The position numbers and the translations under genes were made by a program. A DNA stretch of 64,000 nucleotides from positions 124,001 to 188,000 of the forward strand of contig NZ_JAIZZH010000006.1 of NCBI RefSeq assembly GCF_020421205.1, read 5' to 3'. Positions 8,335 to 17,294 of the stretch are shown one piece after another; within the stretch, counting starts at the first letter, position 1, and the number at the start of each line of letters is the position of its first letter. Under the pieces are notes generated by a model. That model was not told the origin of the DNA, ran no database searches, and was given only the letters and a program-made list of their open reading frames with translations. This DNA is from Hymenobacter pini. GTDB lineage: Bacteria; Bacteroidota; Bacteroidia; Cytophagales; Hymenobacteraceae.

Positions 8335-8822
8335 GTGCGGAAGCTAAAATGTAGGCAGGAGTAAATGCCCCTACGAAGAACGGAGTATCCGGGCCGGTAA
8401 CACAACCCACTTTCCGGAAATGTTTGTGCGCGCCGGGGCTGCGGAAGCCGTAAGTTGGCCAGCTTGAAAAATAATTGCGCAGAAGGCACACTTTTTTTAC
8501 GTGTTGTGTAGCCGCCCCTTGGGGTAATAGCCCCTGCGCATCTTAACCGGCCGGCTGGGCTTTTTGCGTGTGCAGTAAGTGTATAACTGCGCGTGTGATG
8601 TAAAGCAAAAACACCGTTTCTGGCTTGTAGGCAAGGATTTATACCTTGATTTTCTAAATCACACCCCATTACATTTGGTCAGGTGCTGGCACAGTTATTC
8701 TCCGCTTGTCGTTGCTAGCTGACGCGGGAAGTTCCGGCCCGGCACCCATTCTGCTTACCGCTTCACTTCTCCCCAGGAACGGAGCGGCCCTTGCCCTATC
8801 TACCAAAACACCCACACATTTC
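8335..8822. other. Intergenic region between divergent crtD and GH16 genes
   Basis: About 490 bp without a credible gene. Short frames here are low-quality and on both strands. The crtD-proximal end holds its promoter; the middle (8566-8602) holds the element shared with GH64 and susC; TACCTTG at 8642-8648 is the best -7 candidate for GH16, giving a leader of about 170 nt. No RNA gene was recognised. Confidence 0.6.
8566..8602 (+). promoter_or_regulatory. Candidate operator upstream of GH16 gene (GCGTGTG direct repeats)
   Basis: GCGTGTG at 8566 and again at 8591, start-to-start 25 bp, with TAAGTGTATA between them (8576-8585). Compared with 17215-17234 upstream of susC, 18 of the first 20 bases agree. 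Similarity continues for another 50-60 bp with one gap. It is absent from other promoters in the window except GH64, so it looks like a locus-specific activator site. Confidence 0.5.
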
Positions 8823-11800
8823 ATGGAAATTTCTACCGCTTCCCCGGGCCGTTGGCTCGGGCGTTGGGCACGGCTTACCCTGGCCTTGGGCCTGGGTTGG
8901 GCGCTGCTCCCCGCCACCGCCCAGGCTCAGTGCAATCAGCTGGTCTGGCAGGATGAGTTCAACACGGCCGGCGACCTGAGTAAATGGCAGGTGTACGATG
9001 GTGACGGGTGCGCCGAAGGCAATTGTAACTTCGGCAACGCCGAGCTGCAGGTGTACCGCCCCGCCAATGCCACCGTAACGGGCGGCTACCTCAACATTGC
9101 CACCCGCTACGAAAACTCGGTGCAGAATGGGCGCACCTACAACTACACTTCCGCCAAGCTGCTTTCCAAGCAGGCCAGCGGAGCCCTCCAAACGTTCCGG
9201 TACGGCCGCATTGAGGCCCGCATGAAGCTGCCCTCGGCCCAGGGCATTTGGCCCGCCTTCTGGATGCTGGCCGACCCCGGCAACTGGCCCTATACGGGCG
9301 AGATTGACATCATGGAGGCCAAGCACAAAAACCCCAAAAGCACCAGTGGCACCATTCACTACGATGCGGGCGGCTGGCACTTCACCGGACGCGACTACGT
9401 GGGCACCGTGGATCTGTCGCAGGATTTTCACGTGTACGCCGTAGAGTGGAGCCCCGACCAGATCAAGTGGTTTGTGGATGGAACACTGTTCCACACGGCT
9501 TCGCCTAAAACTACCACGGGCGGCTCCTGGCCCTTCAACGACGGTAACTTCTACATCATTCTGAATACGGCCGTGGGTGGCCCCGGCACCGGTTTTACGG
9601 GCTACACCAACCCCACACCCTCCGACTACCCCGTGACCACCCAGGTGGACTACGTGCGGGTGTACAAAGGAACTTACAACTACGCCGTGCTGGGCCCCGA
9701 CCAGGTACACCAGGGCGACCAGAACAAGACCTTCCGGCTGGATGCCATTACGGGCGGCACCTACACGTGGTCGGTACCCAGCGGAGCTACTATTGTGAGT
9801 GGGCAGGGCACCAACGCGGTTCAGGTAAACTTCAGCAGCTCAGCGGCCAGCGGCAACGTAACGGCCTCGGTGGCCGTGAGCGGCTGCGCCACGGCCACGT
9901 ACTCCAAATCTCTGACCGTAACGCCGGCCCTGCAGCTGGACCGTGTGTACGAAGACTACGAGAGCAACCGGGTGGTAACGTACGGCACCATTACGGGCAC
10001 GCTCACCCAGGCCGTTGCCAACCCTTCCACGGTCATCAACACCTCGGCCAAGGTGGGGAAGTACGTGCGCAATACGGCTGAGCAGTACGACGTGCTGTAC
10101 GTGAAAAACCTAGGCATCGGCAACGCCAACGACTTTGTGGCGGGGCGGCGCAAGGTGTTCGTGGATGTGTATTCCACGGCCCCGGTGGGCAGCAAAGTGA
10201 CCATGCAGTTCGAGAACAGCCAGGTAACTACCTCCACCAACTTCCCCTCGGGCCGGCACAGCGCCTACCGCGCCTATACTACCCGCCAGAATGCCTGGGA
10301 AACCCTGGAATTTGAGTTTGAGAAGAGCCTCGACGCGGGCACCAACATCTTCTCCATCGACAATGTGGCTTTCCTGATTCAGCCTGCCACCAACTCCGGT
10401 GCCACGTTTTACCTGGATAACCTCCTGATTAAGAAGCAACCCGAAGCCGCCGTAGTTTCTACGGAAGTACTGCAGAATTACGACGGCACGGCTAAGCTTA
10501 CCTTCAACGCGGCCAGCACCAACGGCGCGTACACTGCCCCCACGGCTAACCCCTCGGCAACGGGGGTAAACACCACCGCCAACGTGGCCAAGTACGTGCG
10601 CAACTCCACTCAGCAGTACGACGTGCTGTTCTTCGACGCCGGCGCTCCGGGTACTGTAATTCAGGATGCGGGCCTGTTCAAGAACCAGACGTACCAGCTG
10701 CAGGTAGACGTGTATACCTCAGCCCCGGTGGGTACGCCCATCAACATTACGCTGCAGAATAAGGCCGCGGCGGCCGGTACCAACAGCTACCCGGCCGGGC
10801 GCAACAGCACCTACCTGGCCAACACAACCAAGCAAAACCAGTGGGAAACCCTCACGTTTGCCTTCAACACGGCCCCCGACGCCGGCACGGCCAACGTGGC
10901 CATCGACCAGCTGGCCATCCTGTTTAACAGCGGGGCCTATACCGGCGAAACGTACTACCTCGATAACATTCGGATTGCCAAGAAGGCTACCCCGACGTAC
11001 TCGGCTGGCACCACCTTCGAAAACTACGACGCGGTACGCAACCTACCCCTGCGCACGGCCAACGGTACCTACGTTGCGGCGGCCACCAACCCCTCGGCTA
11101 CGGGCATCAACACCTCGGCCAAAGTAGGGCAGTACACTCGTAACTCGGCCTCGCAGTACGATGCCCTGGCCCTGGCCAGCACCCAGATAAAGGACGGCAG
11201 CGCCTACGTGGCGGGCCAGAAAGTATTTGCCCTGGACGTGTACACCTCGGCTCCGGCCGGCACGGTGGTATCGTGGCAGCTGGAAAGCAGCACGTCATCC
11301 AACCCCAACAACTATCCTACCGGCCGCCACAGCATCTACCAGGCCGTGGTGAAGCAGAGCAACGCCTGGCATACGCTCACGTTCAGCTACGCCAACTCCC
11401 CCGATGCCGGCACACCCGATGCGGACGTGGACAACGTGGTGCTGCTGTTTGCACCCAACTCCACCACCGGCACGGTGTTCTACATCGACAACCTGCGCAG
11501 CCTCACGGCCAGCACGGCCCCCTCAAACGTGGCGCCCACCGTTAGCCTGACCTCTCCAGCCAACGGCGCCACCTTTACGGCCCCGGCCAGCATCAGCATC
11601 AGCGCTAACGCCGCCGACTCGGATGGCAGCATCAGCAAAGTGGAGTTCTACCAGGGTACCACGCTGCTGGGCACAGCTACCACCAGCCCGTACAGCTACA
11701 CCTGGAGCAATGTGGCAGTCGGCACCTATAGCCTCACGGCCAAAGCCACCGACAACGCCGGCGCTACCACTACCTCGGGGGCGGTGAGCGTAACGGTAGG

Positions 11801-12824
11801 CTCGGCGCCCACCGCCACCAACCTGGCCCTCAACAAGCCCACCTTCACTTCCTCCACCGAAAACAGCGGTACGCCCGGCTCGGCCGCCGTGGATGGCAAC
11901 ACCACTTCTACCCGCTGGAGCAGCACTTTCGCCGACCCGCAGTGGATTTACGTGGACCTGGGCGCCAGCTACAACGTGAACCGCGTGAAGCTGACCTGGG
12001 AAGCCGCCTACGGCAAGGATTATCTGGTGCAGGTGTCTCCGGATGCTACCACCTGGACCACCATCAAAACAGTAACCGGCAACAGCACCCTCACCAACGA
12101 CCACACCGGCCTGACCGGCACCGGCCGCTACGTGCGGATGTACGGTACGGCCCGGGCGGTTATCAACGGAGCCAGCTACGGCTACTCCCTCTATGAGCTG
12201 GAGGTGTACGGCACCGCCGCCAGCGGGGGCGGCACCGGCAGTACCGCCTGCACCGGCACCGTGGCCAACGGCGACTACAGCTATGAGGTATCGACCACCA
12301 ATGGCACTGTGAACTGGAAGTTTATTCCGCTCAGCCCCATTGCCGGCAGCACCATGGCCCTGATTTATGTGAAAGTAGGCACGGGCGGCTACGCGGGCTA
12401 CAACATGACAGCCGCGGGCAGCAACTTCACTTTTGCCCAGGCCCAGGCTACTGGTGCAGCCTTGTCGTTCTACTTTACCTACCGCGTGGGCGCTACCACT
12501 GCAGAGCGCAACTCCAGCGCTACCCCGCACAGCTACACGGTTGGCACGTCCTGCGCTGGTCGTACGCTGGCTACTGCCCAGGCGGCTACTCCGGAAGCCC
12601 GCCTGTATCCCAACCCGGCCAGTACTCAGCTGATGGTGCCCACAGCTGGCACGGGCACTATCACCATTACCGATGCCGTGGGCCGGGTAGTACTTACGCA
12701 GGCAGTAGCTGCCAGCCCAACGCTAACCACTGTGGATGTGCACGCTCTGCGCCCGGGGCTCTATTTCCTCACCCTGCGCAACACCAGCGGCCCAGTTACG
12801 GTGCAGCAGTTCGTCAAAGAATAA
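8823..12824 (+). CDS. Multidomain secreted GH16 laminarinase with CBM-like repeats, discoidin, CBM56 and T9SS tail
   Basis: A 1333-residue endo-beta-1,3-glucanase candidate. Residues 1-36 are a signal peptide. GH16 covers about 37-285 with catalytic EIDIME (E160, D162, E165). A PKD/Ig-like domain follows (~290-370), then three tandem ~175-residue repeats (~375-900), each starting near a YEDYES/NYDGT/NYDAV motif and ending in a FYLDN/YYLDN-type strand. An Ig-like domain follows (APTVSLTSPANGATF), then an F5/8-type discoidin/CBM32 (NLALNKPTFTSS), then a CBM56-like glucan-binding domain (WKFIPLSPIAGS) and a T9SS tail (LYPNPASTQL). ATG 8823 gives a clean signal peptide; an earlier in-frame start at 8706 does not. 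It is followed by a weak terminator and GH5 on the same strand. Confidence 0.9.
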   Translation: MEISTASPGRWLGRWARLTLALGLGWALLPATAQAQCNQLVWQDEFNTAGDLSKWQVYDGDGCAEGNCNFGNAELQVYRPANATVTGGYLNIATRYENSVQNGRTYNYTSAKLLSKQASGALQTFRYGRIEARMKLPSAQGIWPAFWMLADPGNWPYTGEIDIMEAKHKNPKSTSGTIHYDAGGWHFTGRDYVGTVDLSQDFHVYAVEWSPDQIKWFVDGTLFHTASPKTTTGGSWPFNDGNFYIILNTAVGGPGTGFTGYTNPTPSDYPVTTQVDYVRVYKGTYNYAVLGPDQVHQGDQNKTFRLDAITGGTYTWSVPSGATIVSGQGTNAVQVNFSSSAASGNVTASVAVSGCATATYSKSLTVTPALQLDRVYEDYESNRVVTYGTITGTLTQAVANPSTVINTSAKVGKYVRNTAEQYDVLYVKNLGIGNANDFVAGRRKVFVDVYSTAPVGSKVTMQFENSQVTTSTNFPSGRHSAYRAYTTRQNAWETLEFEFEKSLDAGTNIFSIDNVAFLIQPATNSGATFYLDNLLIKKQPEAAVVSTEVLQNYDGTAKLTFNAASTNGAYTAPTANPSATGVNTTANVAKYVRNSTQQYDVLFFDAGAPGTVIQDAGLFKNQTYQLQVDVYTSAPVGTPINITLQNKAAAAGTNSYPAGRNSTYLANTTKQNQWETLTFAFNTAPDAGTANVAIDQLAILFNSGAYTGETYYLDNIRIAKKATPTYSAGTTFENYDAVRNLPLRTANGTYVAAATNPSATGINTSAKVGQYTRNSASQYDALALASTQIKDGSAYVAGQKVFALDVYTSAPAGTVVSWQLESSTSSNPNNYPTGRHSIYQAVVKQSNAWHTLTFSYANSPDAGTPDADVDNVVLLFAPNSTTGTVFYIDNLRSLTASTAPSNVAPTVSLTSPANGATFTAPASISISANAADSDGSISKVEFYQGTTLLGTATTSPYSYTWSNVAVGTYSLTAKATDNAGATTTSGAVSVTVGSAPTATNLALNKPTFTSSTENSGTPGSAAVDGNTTSTRWSSTFADPQWIYVDLGASYNVNRVKLTWEAAYGKDYLVQVSPDATTWTTIKTVTGNSTLTNDHTGLTGTGRYVRMYGTARAVINGASYGYSLYELEVYGTAASGGGTGSTACTGTVANGDYSYEVSTTNGTVNWKFIPLSPIAGSTMALIYVKVGTGGYAGYNMTAAGSNFTFAQAQATGAALSFYFTYRVGATTAERNSSATPHSYTVGTSCAGRTLATAQAATPEARLYPNPASTQLMVPTAGTGTITITDAVGRVVLTQAVAASPTLTTVDVHALRPGLYFLTLRNTSGPVTVQQFVKE

Positions 12825-12905
12825 CCTCCGCCAGCGGCCGGCTCCGCTGCAACGGCACCGGCCGCCTATGGCGGAACAGCATTACACGAGTGAGAAAAAG
12901 CGGAA

Positions 12906-12936
12906 ACGGGGCGGGGTTTCTCCGCCCTGTTTTTTT
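12906..12936 (+). terminator. Terminator-like hairpin after GH16
   Basis: ACGGGGCGG (12906-12914) pairs with CCGCCCTGT (12922-12930) with one G-T mismatch, followed by seven or more T. It may partly insulate GH5 from GH16 transcription. Confidence 0.65.
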
Positions 12937-12976
12937 CTCTTCCCCTTGCCCTCTCCTTCTTTTAATCTTTACTGCT

Positions 12977-14848
12977 ATGATTTGCCGCAACCGGCCGGTA
13001 CCGGGCCAACGCAAAGCGTCTGTTTTTCTTGGGTGTATAGGCTTGCTAAGCGGCTTGTTGGCAGCCGCCAGCCCGGCTAGCGGGCAACAGCTCAGCCCGC
13101 TGCACGCGGCCGGCCCCAAAACTGTGGATGCCAACGGCCACGAGGTGGTGCTGCGGGGGTACAACGTGGGTGGCTGGCTGCTCCAGGAAAGCTACATTCT
13201 CGATACGGATACCTTGAACAGCCAGTGGCGTATTAAGCAGGGTATTCTCCGGACTGCCTCCGAGGCCGAGATGGAGAAGTTCTACCGCCAGTATCGGCAG
13301 CAGTTCATCACCAAGGCTGATATCGACTTTCTGGCCCGGCAGGGCTTTAACTGCGTCCGACTACCACTGCACTACGACCTGTTTCTGACCCCGGAGCAAC
13401 GCCACGCCCGCACCGAAGTAATCCGGGACCCGAAGAACGACCAAAAGCTGACGGCCTACGTGCAGCAGCTCAGCCAGTGGTACGATAAGGGCCAGCTCTT
13501 CGCCACACCCCAGAAGCTGGACGGTATCCGCTTCATTGATGATGTAGTGAAGTGGTGCGCGGCCAACAACATGTACGTGGTGCTGGACCTGCACGCGGCC
13601 CCCGGTGGCCAGGGCACCGACCGAAACATCAACGACAACTTCCGGCCCCTGGATATGTGGAAGCGGCGGGATGCCAAGGGCCGTCCGATTTACCAGGATA
13701 TTACCGTGCGTCTCTGGGAAATGCTGGCCGACCGGTACCGCAACCAGTCGGCCATTGCTATGTACGACCTCATCAACGAGCCGCATAACCTGAACGTGGC
13801 TAATGGCATGTCGGCTGATAATCAGGAGCTGAATACGTTCTATTCTCGGCTGATTGATGCCGTACGGGCCCGAAACGACCAGCACCTGATTATGCTGGAA
13901 GGCAACGGCTATGGCAATGAATACACCAACCTCACGCCCGATAAGCTGCATGTAAAAAGTACTGCCAACCTTGTGTATAACGCTCACCGCTACTGGTGCC
14001 CCAATACGGCCGAGGCCACCGACCCCAACCCCAACCAAATCAACCTGCTCACCAACCTGACGGCCTTCCGCGACAAGTGGCAGGTGCCCGTATGGGTGGG
14101 CGAAACCGGCGAAAACTCCAACGAGTGGTTTGCCGCCGCCGTGCAGGGCCTCAACGAACGGGGTATTGGCTGGGGCCACTGGAACATCAAGCGGGTTGAT
14201 TCCGGCGCGGGCCTGCTCCGCGTAGCCCCCTACGGCAGCATCCTCACGCCGCAAGGCCGGGCTGCGCTACTGCGGAATGCGCAGTTTGCCAACTGCCAGG
14301 TAAACCGCGACGTAGCAGCTGCCCTTACGCAGCCCGCTGCCCGTCAGCCTTTTACTCCGTTCTCCATTCCGGGTACTATTCCGGCCACCGACTATGACCT
14401 GGGCCGCGACGGTATAGCCTATCACGACGACTTCTCGGCCCGTACTGATTACCGCGACTATACCCCCACCAACAAAGGCGGCGCCTACCGCAACGACGGA
14501 GTAGACATAGCCAAGTGCCCCGACATGCCCAACGGCTTTGCCGTACAGCAGCTTACGGCGGGCGAATGGCTTGCGTACACTGTTACGGTAACTGCCCCCG
14601 GTAGCTACAAGGCCGAACTACACCTCCAGCCTGGCCCTGACACCGGCCGCATCAGTCTGAAGCTAGGCGACCTGGCCGTTGGCACGGCGGTAGTACCAAC
14701 CAGCGCTGACTGGACTACCATCACCCTAAACACGCCTACCTTGCCTGCTGGCCAGCATACGTTACGCGTGCTGGTTGACGCGCCCATTCAGCAGCTGGGC
14801 TGGCTGCGCTTTTCCCCAGTAGCCCCCGCTGGTGGTGCCGGTGAGTAA
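12977..14848 (+). CDS. Exported GH5 glycosidase with C-terminal CBM6
   Basis: A 623-residue protein with an N-terminal signal/anchor (to about residue 37). The GH5 TIM barrel spans about 45-460: GGWLLQESYI, FNCVRLPLHYDLF, acid/base E268 in DLINEPHN and nucleophile E376 in VGETGEN. A CBM6 spans about 485-620 (GIAYHDDFSA to GWLRFSP). The barrel resembles the exo-beta-1,3-glucanase/beta-glucosidase side of GH5 rather than plain cellulases, which fits the laminarin context, but the subfamily is inferred. No T9SS tail is present. The ATG lies 152 bp after GH16 and the next gene starts 35 bp downstream, so co-transcription with the receptor gene is likely. Confidence 0.88.
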   Translation: MICRNRPVPGQRKASVFLGCIGLLSGLLAAASPASGQQLSPLHAAGPKTVDANGHEVVLRGYNVGGWLLQESYILDTDTLNSQWRIKQGILRTASEAEMEKFYRQYRQQFITKADIDFLARQGFNCVRLPLHYDLFLTPEQRHARTEVIRDPKNDQKLTAYVQQLSQWYDKGQLFATPQKLDGIRFIDDVVKWCAANNMYVVLDLHAAPGGQGTDRNINDNFRPLDMWKRRDAKGRPIYQDITVRLWEMLADRYRNQSAIAMYDLINEPHNLNVANGMSADNQELNTFYSRLIDAVRARNDQHLIMLEGNGYGNEYTNLTPDKLHVKSTANLVYNAHRYWCPNTAEATDPNPNQINLLTNLTAFRDKWQVPVWVGETGENSNEWFAAAVQGLNERGIGWGHWNIKRVDSGAGLLRVAPYGSILTPQGRAALLRNAQFANCQVNRDVAAALTQPAARQPFTPFSIPGTIPATDYDLGRDGIAYHDDFSARTDYRDYTPTNKGGAYRNDGVDIAKCPDMPNGFAVQQLTAGEWLAYTVTVTAPGSYKAELHLQPGPDTGRISLKLGDLAVGTAVVPTSADWTTITLNTPTLPAGQHTLRVLVDAPIQQLGWLRFSPVAPAGGAGE

Positions 14849-14867
14849 TTAAACACTGCGGTTTTCG

Positions 14868-14875
14868 TACCTTAG
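14868..14875 (+). promoter_or_regulatory. Possible -7 element of the receptor gene (TACCTTAG)
   Basis: Seven of eight bases match TAnnTTTG, 8 bp before the ATG at 14884. It could give the receptor-regulator gene an independent, near-leaderless transcript besides read-through from GH5. Confidence 0.3.
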
Positions 14876-14883
14876 AAGCTGCC

Positions 14884-16887
14884 ATGAAGCCTGTATCCCC
14901 CCAACTCCCACCGCGTCGGGCTACCTGGTTTTCTTTCCTGACGCTCAGCAGCCTGCTGTTTCTGACCTTCTTGTGCCCAGCCGGGGCGGCTCCCCGGTCG
15001 GCTGATACTCTGCGGGTAAGCTCGACCCTAGACGAGCTGTTTGTAGATCCATCCTTCTATAGTGTGCTGGAAGACCCCACCGGCCAGCTCACGTTTGACC
15101 AAATACGCCAGCCGGCCCGAGCCCGCCAGTTTCGGGCTGGCAACCTGCTGCCCACTACCACCATGGACCATCCGGGGGCAGCCTACTGGATGCGCCTGAT
15201 TATTCGGGCCAAGGGGCCGCTGCAGCAGCACTGGTACCTGGAAATGTTCGACTCCCACCTCAACCACGTGGAGTTCTTTCCGGCCGATGGTGCTGCTCCT
15301 ACCATCACCGGCTCCGACCTGCCCCTGTTCACGCGCAAGTTCCCCTATAAGAACTTCCTGTTCCGCCTGCCCCTGCAGCCCAACCAAACCCAGACCTACT
15401 ACCTGCGGCTGCAATCCAGTTCCAAAACCACTTTTCTGAGCCGCCTGCGCACCGAGCAGCCCTTGGCCAACCATTTTCAGGCCGAGTATGGGCTGCTGGG
15501 CGGCTTCTATGGCATCCTGCTGATTATGGTGGTGTACAACCTGTGCCTCTACCTGTTCATTGGGGAGCAGACGTACCTGCGCTACGTGCTCTACGTGCTG
15601 AGCTGCAGCCTCGTGTTCCTGTCGGAAGATGGCCTCGGCTTTCAGTACCTCTGGCCCGACTACCCGGCTCTGAATGAATTGATTGTCGCCGGTTCCCCTA
15701 TCCTGCTGCTGCTCACATTCAGCTACTATGCCCGCCAGTTTCTGGATATGCCCCTGCGGCTGCCGCACTTCGACCGGTGGGTGCGGGGCGTGGTTATCCT
15801 AAGCGTGGTTGGGCTGGTGATTGACGCTCTGTGGCTGAATTCCGGCTGGGGCTTCTGGTTCTATCTGCTGCCCTACGGCCTCATTTACTACGCCGCCGTG
15901 CGGGTGTGGCAGCGCGGGCAGCGCACAGCCCGCTTCTTCCTGCTGGCGCATGCTTTGGTGGCTATCAGCGTTGGCTTCCTGATTCTTAGAAAGCTTGGTA
16001 TCAGCACGTTCACCAACACGGCCACGGTGTATAGCATGAACGTGGCGTTTGTAATTGAAGTGGTGGTGCTGTCCTATGCCCTCGGCGAAAAAATCAAGGC
16101 TATCAAGGATGCCACCATTCGGGCCCAGGATAAGCTGGTAAAGCAGCTGCGCAAGAAACATGCGGTACAGCAACAGTTGGTAGAGCAGCTGCAGCACAAT
16201 CAGGAGTTGAAAGACCAGCTGAACACCGAGCTGGAAGGGCTGGTAGCCCAACGCACCGATGAGCTGCGCCTGCAAAGCGACACCATTGCGGCCCAGAACC
16301 GGGAACTGCTACAGGCCAACGGGCTGCTGGCGCTGCAATCGGCGGCCATTGAGAAGCTCAACACTGAATTGCAGCGCGACTTGCAGGAGGTGAAAACGGC
16401 TCGGGTGCTCTCGAAAGAAGTGGACTTTGGCGAATTCAGCCAGATTTATCCCGATAAGGATGCCTGCCTCTCTTACCTGGCCAACCTGAAATGGGCTGAT
16501 GGCTACCACTGCCGGAAGTGCGGCCACGAAAAGTATTGCGACGGCCGGGAGCCCCACTCCCGCCGTTGTACCAAGTGCCGCTACGTAGAGTCAGCCACGG
16601 CTTACACGCTGCTGCAAAAGTGTAAGTTCTCTATTATCAAGGCTTTCTACGCCGTTTTCCTTATCTATACCCACAAGGGTAACTACTCCTCGCAGGAGCT
16701 TTCCCGCCTGCTCGATTTGCGGCAGGGTACCTGCTGGAGCTTTAGCCAGAAGGTGCTGGAAGCTATGCGCCGCCGCCGCCTCGCCCCCGATTTTGATGAG
16801 AACGAAGGCTGGACGCACGTGCTGCTGGATGCCACTAGCACGGAGCCTGAGGAGAGTATCAGTACCGAATCGGCGGCACACGCTTAA
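14884..16887 (+). CDS. 7TMR-DISM membrane receptor fused to an IS1595-transposase-type zinc-ribbon DNA-binding domain
   Basis: A 667-residue fusion. Residues 1-36 are a signal peptide. About 45-195 form a 7TMR-DISMED2-like periplasmic jelly-roll sensor, related to carbohydrate-binding folds. About 205-400 carry seven hydrophobic segments of the 7TMR-DISM type. About 400-515 are coiled coil (QLRKKHAVQQQLVEQL). About 518-630 match the N-terminal part of IS1595-family transposases (Zn_Tnp_IS1595): ACLSYLANLKWADGYHC, zinc ligands C543/C546/C562/C565, then a helical segment (NYSSQELSRLLDL). The DDE nuclease that should follow is absent and the frame ends normally. Inference: a membrane-anchored regulator of the surrounding glucan genes, which have no other regulator here. 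A chance fusion after IS insertion is the alternative. Confidence 0.85.
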   Translation: MKPVSPQLPPRRATWFSFLTLSSLLFLTFLCPAGAAPRSADTLRVSSTLDELFVDPSFYSVLEDPTGQLTFDQIRQPARARQFRAGNLLPTTTMDHPGAAYWMRLIIRAKGPLQQHWYLEMFDSHLNHVEFFPADGAAPTITGSDLPLFTRKFPYKNFLFRLPLQPNQTQTYYLRLQSSSKTTFLSRLRTEQPLANHFQAEYGLLGGFYGILLIMVVYNLCLYLFIGEQTYLRYVLYVLSCSLVFLSEDGLGFQYLWPDYPALNELIVAGSPILLLLTFSYYARQFLDMPLRLPHFDRWVRGVVILSVVGLVIDALWLNSGWGFWFYLLPYGLIYYAAVRVWQRGQRTARFFLLAHALVAISVGFLILRKLGISTFTNTATVYSMNVAFVIEVVVLSYALGEKIKAIKDATIRAQDKLVKQLRKKHAVQQQLVEQLQHNQELKDQLNTELEGLVAQRTDELRLQSDTIAAQNRELLQANGLLALQSAAIEKLNTELQRDLQEVKTARVLSKEVDFGEFSQIYPDKDACLSYLANLKWADGYHCRKCGHEKYCDGREPHSRRCTKCRYVESATAYTLLQKCKFSIIKAFYAVFLIYTHKGNYSSQELSRLLDLRQGTCWSFSQKVLEAMRRRRLAPDFDENEGWTHVLLDATSTEPEESISTESAAHA

Positions 16888-16909
16888 GCACCGTATTGTA
16901 GAACTTTTG

Positions 16910-16950
16910 GGTCACAATTCCAGCCTTATAGGCCCGGAATTGTGACCTTT
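16910..16950 (+). terminator. Terminator of the GH5-receptor unit
   Basis: GGTCACAATTCC (16910-16921) pairs perfectly with GGAATTGTGACC (16936-16947), followed by TTTT. Confidence 0.85.
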
Positions 16951-17082
16951 TCTGTTGTTGCGTATCCGGTAGCCCTCTGCTCCACACTATCGGGTATCCC
17001 GCTGTTCGGCTGTCTGTTACTCATTGCCTGCCATGGCCGCTTACGCCCCGTACCCGCTGCAACCCGATGGCAGTAGGTAAGT

Positions 17083-17121
17083 GGACACTTTTTTTGCGGC
17101 ATTGATGCAAAAAAAGTGTCC
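17083..17121. repeat. Perfect 15-bp inverted repeat with T7/A7 tract in the susC leader region
   Basis: GGACACTTTTTTTGC (17083-17097) and GCAAAAAAAGTGTCC (17107-17121), loop of 9 nt. No T run follows the stem, so it is not a classical terminator; the T tract lies in the stem. A 15-codon frame beginning MAAYAPYPLQ (17033-17080) ends 2 bp before it. It lies between the receptor gene's terminator and the susC promoter elements. Confidence 0.8.
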
Positions 17122-17214
17122 CTAAGGTCAATTTATTTGATTGTTTTTTACGTGCTACGCCCGCCTTTGCCGAAGGGCCGCAGGGCTCTATACGGGCCGT
17201 AAGTGCTGGGTAGC

Positions 17215-17245
17215 GCGTGTGCGCTAAGTGTATAGACGGATTGTG
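17215..17245 (+). promoter_or_regulatory. Candidate operator upstream of susC (shared with GH16 and GH64)
   Basis: GCGTGTGCGCTAAGTGTATA at 17215-17234 agrees with the GH16 upstream element at 18 of 20 positions. The second half-site is degenerate (GATTGTG, 17239-17245). It lies about 75 bp upstream of the -7 element at 17319, a position usual for an activator site. Confidence 0.5.
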
Positions 17246-17294
17246 CAATAACATTAAAAACCGCTTTTTCAGGCCGTACAGGCAGTTTTTGCTA

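Noticed and set aside
14884..16887. Reading the 3' part of the receptor gene as an IS1595 element
   Set aside because: Only the zinc-ribbon/helical part is present, in frame with the receptor, without DDE residues. The hairpin at 17083-17121 was considered as an IS end, but it is a compact palindrome and no matching inverted end or target-site duplication was found upstream.
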